Shown: positions 59,401 through 64,000 of the stretch, piece by piece
Layout: each line of letters begins with the position of its first letter
How positions within the stretch are numbered: position 1 is the stretch's first letter
Source: Bin55 sp964511425
GTDB taxonomy: Bacteria; Pseudomonadota; Gammaproteobacteria; Pseudomonadales; Azotimanducaceae
NCBI GenBank assembly: GCA_964511425.1
Contig: CAZEFI010000007.1
Span: 18,236 to 82,235, forward strand
Length of the DNA: 64,000 bases
Direction: 5' to 3'
Translations under genes and position numbers: made by a program
Notes under the pieces: generated by a model
What the model was told of the DNA's origin: nothing
The model's input: only the letters and a program-made list of their open reading frames with translations
Databases searched by the model: none

Positions 59401-60602
59401 TTTCGAAACAGTGAAATCGCCGCTTCTTCAGTAACCGGCTCTCCCGGCCGCATGACACTGTAAATTTCATACACCGAACGAATCTTGGAGTCGGTAGGAT
59501 CTTTGCGTAACGTATCCGAAATGAAGGATCCTTGATCCAAATCATTGGTGTAAATCGTCTCGAGTTTCTTGACACCACTGGAAATAATGCGATCAATTGT
59601 TTCTTCGGTCAATTGAGTATTGCTCAGAACTATGATCTCCCCAGTTTCTGGGTCTTCAATAGTTTTTGCGACCGTTTGATCTACAAGAAACTGGCGCGGT
59701 ACATCCATTTTTCGAATGTTCGCGTTCTTCAATTGCCGGACGTGGCGCTGTGTAATTAAATCTCCTGCTTTAGCCAGAATTTGATCATTCACTACGATAT
59801 CGAATCTTGCTCGTGAACCTATCAGACGATCTGGTTCGCAGTTCCACGAAATCAGTCCGCTTCGCCTGATCGTATAGTGGTTGAAATCAAAAAACAGACT
59901 CAGAATTTTCTCATCTGAATATTCCACGCCATCGACATAAAAGAGCGCGCGCAAAAACTGAGAAACAGGTAGCTTCTTACGACGATCGATGCGAACGTAA
60001 AGATACTCTTTTTGTTCCTTGGACTCATAACCAAACTCAAAATCGAGCCACGAACCGCGGTAGGGAATAACCCTAGCGTGATAAAGAAGCCGCCCCGAAG
60101 CGTGACTTTTCCCCTTATCGTGACTAAACAATACGCCGGGCGAACGATGGAGTTGCGAGACTACTACCCGTTCGGTGCCATTGATAATGAAACTCCCACT
60201 GGGAGTCATGAGTGGAATTTCACCGACGTATACTTCTTGATCCGTAGCGGACTTTACTTTCCCCGTTTCTCGACTATAGAGAATCAACCGTACGGTCATG
60301 TGCATTGGTGCCGCATAGGTTGCACTTCGTGATATGCAATCCTCGATGTCGAAATGGGGTTCTTCCAATCGGTACGAAACGTAGTTCAGATAAGCGGTCT
60401 GGGCGTTGTTCTCCATGGGAAATACTGAGCTAAACGCACCGTGTAGCCCAATCTCTTCACGCTCGTCCGGCGGGATGTCTTTTTGCAGGAACTTTGCGTA
60501 CGATTTTGTTTGAATTTCGAGTAGATTCTGCAACTCGACAGGTACGGCAAGGCGACTAAAGTCCTTACGTATACGCTTTTTTTCCGTAAAGGAATATGCC
60601 AT
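56499..60602 (-). CDS. rpoB: DNA-directed RNA polymerase subunit beta with Asn at the rifampicin-site histidine
   Basis: 1367 residues. The rifampicin pocket reads GSHQLSQIMDHNNPLSEVTN followed by KRRVSALGPGG. Compared with E. coli, His526 is Asn (residue 540 here, codon AAT at 58983-58985), Phe514 is Ile and Gln517 is His, while Ser512, Gln513, Asp516, Arg529 and Ser531 are kept. Other landmarks are normal (VCPIETPEGPTIGLINS; GDKMAGRHGNKG). Catalytic function should be unaffected. Confidence 0.99.
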   Translation of the reverse strand: MAYSFTEKKRIRKDFSRLAVPVELQNLLEIQTKSYAKFLQKDIPPDEREEIGLHGAFSSVFPMENNAQTAYLNYVSYRLEEPHFDIEDCISRSATYAAPMHMTVRLILYSRETGKVKSATDQEVYVGEIPLMTPSGSFIINGTERVVVSQLHRSPGVLFSHDKGKSHASGRLLYHARVIPYRGSWLDFEFGYESKEQKEYLYVRIDRRKKLPVSQFLRALFYVDGVEYSDEKILSLFFDFNHYTIRRSGLISWNCEPDRLIGSRARFDIVVNDQILAKAGDLITQRHVRQLKNANIRKMDVPRQFLVDQTVAKTIEDPETGEIIVLSNTQLTEETIDRIISSGVKKLETIYTNDLDQGSFISDTLRKDPTDSKIRSVYEIYSVMRPGEPVTEEAAISLFRKLFFEDERYDMSKVGRMKFNKRLQSNANADCHYLTTDDVIRVLKTLIDVRNGRGFVDDVDNLGNRRVRSVGEMAENQFRVGLVRVERAVKDRLSLADSEGLMPQDIINPKPIAAAIREFFGSHQLSQIMDHNNPLSEVTNKRRVSALGPGGLTREHAGFEVRDVHPTHYGRVCPIETPEGPTIGLINSIATYAKINDYGFIETPYRKVKNGKVTKTIEYLSAIDESEYRIAQASSHVDEQGKFVQEYVDVRYNNEFIKAQPHDVEYMDVSPKQIVSISAALIPFLEHDEANRGLMGSNMQRQAVPTIRTEAPLVGTGVERQLARDSGACIYAKRAGVVELVDARRIVVRTTATTRTDPNDGGIDIYNLMKFTRSNQDTCINQRPIVKPKDRVQKGDVLADGPAINAGELALGQNMRIAFMVWNGYNYEDSILISERIVREDRFTSVHIKVLECSALETKIGPEEITADIPNISPSALNKLDESGIVHIGAEVQTGDILVGKVTPKGETQLTPEEKLLRAIFGEKAHDVKDTSLRVKSDVQGTVVDVRVFTRDGMHKDARARAIEEDELLAIEQDLNDQYRIFESATLEKLANTVNGTTAVQAPGLDADAKVTASYLRSLTLNEWRTLRVGDDQINRQIETAMRLLDQRQKQRDEEFKRKKEKLERPDELPPGVIKYVRVYVATKRRIQPGDKMAGRHGNKGVISVVMPVEDMPYDENGEPVDIVLNPLGVPSRMNIGQVLETHLGWAVKGIGEQLDALLQKQVEVEEVRKFLHSIYGKMDGKPIDFDSLSNAEIVALAQDYRKGIPVATPVFDGAREKDIKTLLNLAGLPETGQTHLYDGRTGRRFDRPITVGYMYMLKLNHLVDEKMHARSTGSYALVTQQPLGGKAQQGGQRFGEMEVWALEAYGAAYTLQEILTVKSDDVEGRGKIFKNIIDGDFRIEPGMPESFNVLAREVKSLAIDLALQSE

Positions 60603-60624
60603 TAAACAATCCTCAGAAATGTGC

Positions 60625-60648
60625 GTAATCCAGCATCGGCCGGATTAC
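60625..60648 (-). promoter_or_regulatory. Small hairpin in the rplL-rpoB gap, possible attenuator
   Basis: GTAATCC (60625-60631) and GGATTAC (60642-60648) form a seven-pair stem with a ten-base loop in the 112-base gap between rplL and rpoB. In E. coli this gap holds an attenuator and an RNase III site. The stem here is short and has no T-run, so its role is uncertain. Confidence 0.3.
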
Positions 60649-60714
60649 TGGCAAGAGAACGCGAGGTACGTTCCAGGGTCAGGGGTGTGAGATGTAGACG
60701 TTGAACGACTAAGG

Positions 60715-61098
60715 CTACTTGAGCTCGACCGTTGCGCCCGCGGTTTCAAGTTTCGACTTGATTTCTTCAGCTTCGTCTTTGCTTACTTGTTCCTTCACGG
60801 TACAAGGAGCTTCATCGACCAAAGTCTTGGCTTCTTTCAAGCCCAATCCGGTGACTTCACGGATGACTTTAATCAACGCAACACGTTTTTCTGGCGTGGA
60901 AACGAGTTTGACATCGAACTCTGTTTGTTCTTCGGCTGCGGCGGCACCACCGTCATCAGAAACAGCAGCTGCGGGTGCCACTACGGCGGCGGCTGCGGTA
61001 ACGCCAAATTTTTCTTCCATTGCGCTGACTAGTTCGACGACTTCCATCACAGACATGTCAGCAATTGCATCAAGTATTTCGTCTCTGCTAAGACTCAT
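60715..61098 (-). CDS. rplL: 50S ribosomal protein L7/L12
   Basis: 127 residues: N-terminal dimerisation domain (ILDAIADMSVMEVVELVSAMEEKFGV), an Ala-rich hinge, and the C-terminal factor-binding domain KVAL-type strand followed by KEAKTLVDEAP. It recruits EF-G and EF-Tu to the stalk. Follows rplJ by 50 bases. Confidence 0.98.
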   Translation of the reverse strand: MSLSRDEILDAIADMSVMEVVELVSAMEEKFGVTAAAAVVAPAAAVSDDGGAAAAEEQTEFDVKLVSTPEKRVALIKVIREVTGLGLKEAKTLVDEAPCTVKEQVSKDEAEEIKSKLETAGATVELK

Positions 61099-61148
61099 AC
61101 AGTTGGTTCTCCTTGATAAATCGCAGTAGAAATTAAGGGTTAAAGGTG

Positions 61149-61679
61149 CTATGCACCGGAGTTTTTCTGTTCTCGAACGGCATCGAGGGTGCGGACCAGC
61201 TTGCTCGGTATAGCTTGGAGTAGCTGTGCAAATTTAGTTACCGGTCCAAGCATCACAGACATCAGCTGAGCGAGTGCTTCCTCCCGAGTTGGTAGGGACG
61301 CGACAGCATCTAATTGTTCACTAGAACAAAAGGTACCAGCGACGGAAATCGCTCTCACTTCGATTTGTGTACCTTTTTTCTGCACGTCTTTAAAAAGGCG
61401 CGCACCAGCTCCCGGATCACCCGGCGAAAAGGCGAGCAGAGTTGGACCGACAATGCTCTCGACTAAACATTCGTGCGTGGTATCCTTCAAAGCCAACCTT
61501 GCTAAGGTATTGCGCACTACCTGCAGCTGAACGCCTTGCTCTCTCGCTTGCTTACGCAAAATAGTAACTTCTTGCACGGAGAGCCCACGATAATCAGCTA
61601 TCACGGTGGAGACAGCGTTTAATGCGCTATCTCGGGTCGCCGCTACGATGGTTTCTTTTTCCTGAAAGGTGAGAGGCAT
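61149..61679 (-). CDS. rplJ: 50S ribosomal protein L10
   Basis: 176 residues; DYRGLSVQEVTILRKQARE and VVRNTLARLAL. Its C-terminal helix carries the L7/L12 dimers. In E. coli L10 with L7/L12 represses its own mRNA. Gap of 36 bases to rplA. Confidence 0.98.
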   Translation of the reverse strand: MPLTFQEKETIVAATRDSALNAVSTVIADYRGLSVQEVTILRKQAREQGVQLQVVRNTLARLALKDTTHECLVESIVGPTLLAFSPGDPGAGARLFKDVQKKGTQIEVRAISVAGTFCSSEQLDAVASLPTREEALAQLMSVMLGPVTKFAQLLQAIPSKLVRTLDAVREQKNSGA

Positions 61680-61715
61680 CTAATTTCTCAAAGTAGTGCT
61701 TGTATTCCGTTCACT

Positions 61716-62414
61716 CTACAGGCCGACCGATGTTTCATCAAGCACCACACCGGGGCCCATCGTCGAGGATAGAGTGATTTTCTTAAAGTAAGTTCCCTTC
61801 GTGGATGCGGGTCGAGCACGCTTGAGATCTTCCACTAGAGTAGTGATATTCTCCTTGACCTGGGTAGGGTTCTGTCCGATTTGTCCAATACAGCCATGAA
61901 TCACGCCACCGCGGTCGGCACGAAACTGTACTTGACCAGATTTCGCATTTTTTACTGCGACGGCCATATCGTTCGTTACGGTACCAGACTTCGCATTAGG
62001 CATCAATCCTCGAGGTCCCAATACCCGGCCTAATTGTCCTAACAGACGCATGCTACTGGGAGTGGCGAGAATGACGTCAAAGTCATACTCCCCCTTCTTC
62101 ACTCTCTCCACTAAATCTTCCAAGCCGACGACATCAGCCCCAGCCGCAGTTGCTGCTTCCGCTTGTTCTCCATCCGCAAAGACTGCGACTTTTACGGTTT
62201 TACCAATCCCGTGGGGTAAGATCGTAGATCCTCTAACAAGCTGGTCTGAGCGTCTCGGGTCAATGCCAAGGTTAATCGCGATTTCTAAAGACTCTTTAAA
62301 TTTTGTCGTTTGCGCGATCTCATTCAAGATTTTCACAGCTTCTTCGACGTCGTATCGACGAGTGTGTTCAATTTTCTCTGCGAAGAGTTTTTTACGTTTC
62401 GTCAACTTTGCCAT
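61716..62414 (-). CDS. rplA: 50S ribosomal protein L1
   Basis: 232 residues; the RNA-binding VRGSTILPHGIGK and the ATPSSMRLLGQLGRVLGPRGLMPNAKSGTV region. Overlaps rplK by one base (TAATG). In E. coli L1 represses this two-gene unit. Confidence 0.98.
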   Translation of the reverse strand: MAKLTKRKKLFAEKIEHTRRYDVEEAVKILNEIAQTTKFKESLEIAINLGIDPRRSDQLVRGSTILPHGIGKTVKVAVFADGEQAEAATAAGADVVGLEDLVERVKKGEYDFDVILATPSSMRLLGQLGRVLGPRGLMPNAKSGTVTNDMAVAVKNAKSGQVQFRADRGGVIHGCIGQIGQNPTQVKENITTLVEDLKRARPASTKGTYFKKITLSSTMGPGVVLDETSVGL

Positions 62415-62845
62415 TACAAACCTTCAACTTCAATACCAGCACTACGTGCGCTACCTGCTAATGTACGCACTGCTGCGTCCATACTTGCCGACGTAAGATC
62501 GGGTTCTTTAATCTTGGCAATTTCTTCTAATTGTGAACGAGTTACTTTGCCAACTTTTTCGGTATTGGGGGTACCGCTCCCTTTCTCAATCCCTGCAGCT
62601 TTTCTTATCAGAACGGATGCGGGGGGACTTTTAGTTACATAGGTGAAACTACGATCTGTGTAGACCGTGATAATGCACGGTATGGGCATCCCGGGTTCCA
62701 TTTTTTGTGTCTGAGCATTGAACGACTTGGTGAACTCCACAATGTTGATGCCATGCTGACCTAGTGCTGGTCCCACCGGCGGAGCAGGAGTCGCCTGTCC
62801 AGCAGGCACTTGCAACTTTATGTACGTTTGAATCTTTTTTGCCAT
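62414..62845 (-). CDS. rplK: 50S ribosomal protein L11
   Basis: 143 residues; LQVPAGQATPAPPVGPALGQHGINI and the C-terminal rRNA-binding TLAGSARSAGIEVEG segment. The proline-rich thiostrepton-site N-domain looks normal. 70 bases after nusG. Confidence 0.98.
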   Translation of the reverse strand: MAKKIQTYIKLQVPAGQATPAPPVGPALGQHGINIVEFTKSFNAQTQKMEPGMPIPCIITVYTDRSFTYVTKSPPASVLIRKAAGIEKGSGTPNTEKVGKVTRSQLEEIAKIKEPDLTSASMDAAVRTLAGSARSAGIEVEGL

Positions 62846-62915
62846 AACCGTTCACATAGTCCAGCAATCCGCGAACCAACAGGGCGCGCGGTGCACCTTT
62901 TTTAAATACCTGTGT

Positions 62916-63485
62916 TTATCCTTTCTCGACTTGTGAGAAATCCAACTCAACTGGGGTTGAGCGACCAAATATTGTTACCGAAACTACAAGCCGACTTTTC
63001 TCATAGTTGACTTCTTCAACAATCCCGTTGAAATCCACGAAAGGACCATCGATAATGCGTACAAGTTCCCCTACCCCAAACAATGTCTTTGGGGTGGCTT
63101 GGTCGTTCCCTTGTTCTATTCTATTCAAAATGACGTCAGCTTCAACATCTGAGATAGGTGTTGGGCTCCCAAATTTACCACCGACGAAGCCTTTGATCCT
63201 TGGAGTAGACTTCACTATTTGCCACGTGTCTTCATTCATAATCATTTGCACGAGGATGTAACCGGGAAAGAACTTTCTTTCACTACGGCGTTTTTGACCT
63301 GCACGCATTTCCACGACTTCTTCAGAGGGTACGAGTACGTCACCGAAACACTCTTTGTGATTGGACAGTTCAATGCGTTCTCGTAATACCTCGGCGACTT
63401 TTTTCTCATACCCAGAATAGGCATTTACCACGTACCATGATTTGGTACGATCTCGAGTTTCCGATGCCGCGTTTTGATCAGTCAC
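62916..63485 (-). CDS. nusG: Transcription termination/antitermination protein NusG
   Basis: 189 residues from GTG 63485. NGN domain (KSWYVVNAYSGYEKKVAEVL, FPGYILVQMIMNEDTWQIVKSTPRI) and C-terminal KOW domain (GELVRIIDGPFVDFNGIVEEV). It links RNA polymerase with Rho or with S10 on the ribosome. Three bases after secE. Confidence 0.98.
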   Translation of the reverse strand: MTDQNAASETRDRTKSWYVVNAYSGYEKKVAEVLRERIELSNHKECFGDVLVPSEEVVEMRAGQKRRSERKFFPGYILVQMIMNEDTWQIVKSTPRIKGFVGGKFGSPTPISDVEADVILNRIEQGNDQATPKTLFGVGELVRIIDGPFVDFNGIVEEVNYEKSRLVVSVTIFGRSTPVELDFSQVEKG

Positions 63486-63488
63486 GAA

Positions 63489-63887
63489 TTAACCAATGAT
63501 TCCTTGAACTAAAAACGAAAGACCCGAATCCAATAACCACAGAATCAGAGCAAAAATCACGATGAGAATCAGCACAATCCATGTCGTTTGAATCGTTTCT
63601 TGACGTGTCGGCCAGATCACTCGTCGAATTTCAGAGCGCGCATCTCGAAAGAGAATCCATAAATTACGACCGCGCTCGGTCGTGAGCAGAATAAAAACAC
63701 AACCCACGGCCATACCGACCAATATGAGAGCACGCCACAACGGCCCGATAAAATTCTCTGAGCCAGCATTACCATAGTACCAATTACCAAAAATCCCACC
63801 AGCAACCACCAAGTAGACCAACCACCATTTCATCCGGTCGAAGATGCTCACCTCGTCTTTTTCGTGTCTCGATGGTTGTAATGCCAT
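63489..63887 (-). CDS. secE: Protein translocase subunit SecE
   Basis: 132 residues from ATG 63887; an in-frame TTG at 63896 is only two bases from the GAGGG ribosome-site match and is less likely. Three membrane helices (about 17-36, 43-62, 98-122), the gammaproteobacterial form, with conserved ARSEIRRVIWPTRQETIQTT before the last helix. Partner of SecY. Confidence 0.96.
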   Translation of the reverse strand: MALQPSRHEKDEVSIFDRMKWWLVYLVVAGGIFGNWYYGNAGSENFIGPLWRALILVGMAVGCVFILLTTERGRNLWILFRDARSEIRRVIWPTRQETIQTTWIVLILIVIFALILWLLDSGLSFLVQGIIG

Positions 63888-63945
63888 CTTTGTCAAGTCC
63901 CTCAGTCGGTTAAATGTCTAAAAGTCGCGGTGGTGCATAGAATCG

Positions 63946-64000
63946 TGGCAGGCCAGGAGGGCATCGAACCCCCAACCTGCGGTTTTGGAGACCGCCGCTC
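63946..64000 (-). tRNA. tRNA-Trp (anticodon CCA), 5' part outside window
   Basis: The reverse complement ends with GGTTCGATGCCCTCCTGGCC then TGCCA. The anticodon arm CGGTCTCCAAAACCG has CCA at 63986-63988. The 3' CCA is encoded. The D-arm and acceptor 5' strand lie beyond the edge. tRNA-Trp upstream of secE is the usual gammaproteobacterial order. Confidence 0.95.

Noticed and set aside
1..64000. CRISPR arrays, prophage or insertion sequences
   Set aside because: I saw no regularly spaced direct repeats, transposase or integrase genes, or terminal inverted repeats anywhere in the window.

Overview
The window looks like chromosome from a free-living, probably marine, gammaproteobacterium of moderate GC content. 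Pointers to this are a Syd homologue, the E. coli-type order of the secE-nusG-rplKAJL-rpoBC, str, S10, spc and alpha clusters, gammaproteobacterial forms of SecE (three membrane segments) and RpmJ (38 residues), and a perfect 16-bp parS site of the Pseudomonas/Bacillus type. GTG and TTG starts are common. I cannot name the genus from the sequence alone.

Layout. 1-763 (minus): the head of the respiratory complex I operon (nuoA, then nuoB cut by the window edge). 1113-2853 (plus): two small membrane proteins of unknown function and an exported alpha/beta hydrolase. 3174-5677: an accessory patch with a type II-like restriction-modification pair (DNA methyltransferase plus PD-(D/E)XK nuclease), followed by a cupin-like gene that has its own strong promoter. 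6253-8886 (minus): clpB with a heat-shock-type promoter. 8887-9443: intergenic stretch carrying parS. 9444-12968: a giant ABC-2 permease fused to an M1-peptidase-like ectodomain that lacks the zinc motif. 13209-16983 (minus): an NfeD/slipin membrane pair and two acyl-CoA dehydrogenases. 17056-20055 (plus): glutamine-dependent NAD synthetase, a metallo-beta-lactamase-fold protein that has lost its metal ligands, and a tiny ribosomal protein THX gene. 20095-27377: a winged-helix protein, a membrane protein, a TonB-like lipoprotein, an N-acetylhexosamine kinase/hexosaminidase pair, lumazine synthase, a GNAT protein and a LplT-PlsC fusion. 27657-29917 (plus): an EF-hand protein, an ECF sigma factor, its anti-sigma factor and a CnrX/ZraP-like periplasmic protein. 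29932-34097: syd, ogt and uvrA.

34119-64000 (minus): one almost unbroken block of transcription and translation genes. In transcription order it runs tRNA-Trp, secE, nusG, rplK, rplA, rplJ, rplL, rpoB, rpoC, rpsL, rpsG, fusA, tuf, rpsJ, rplC, rplD, rplW, rplB, rpsS, rplV, rpsC, rplP, rpmC, rpsQ, rplN, rplX, rplE, rpsN, rpsH, rplF, rplR, rpsE, rpmD, rplO, secY, rpmJ, rpsM, rpsK, rpsD, rpoA, rplQ. Many neighbours overlap by 1-11 bases, so translation is probably coupled.

Most notable observations: parS at 9225-9240; residues in RpoB (Asn at E. coli position 526) and S12 (Arg at E. coli position 42) that in other bacteria give rifampicin and streptomycin resistance; two proteins with enzyme folds but missing active-site metal ligands; a CnrYXH-like sigma-factor module with an EF-hand protein in place of a classical metal-efflux target; and the restriction-modification/cupin island.
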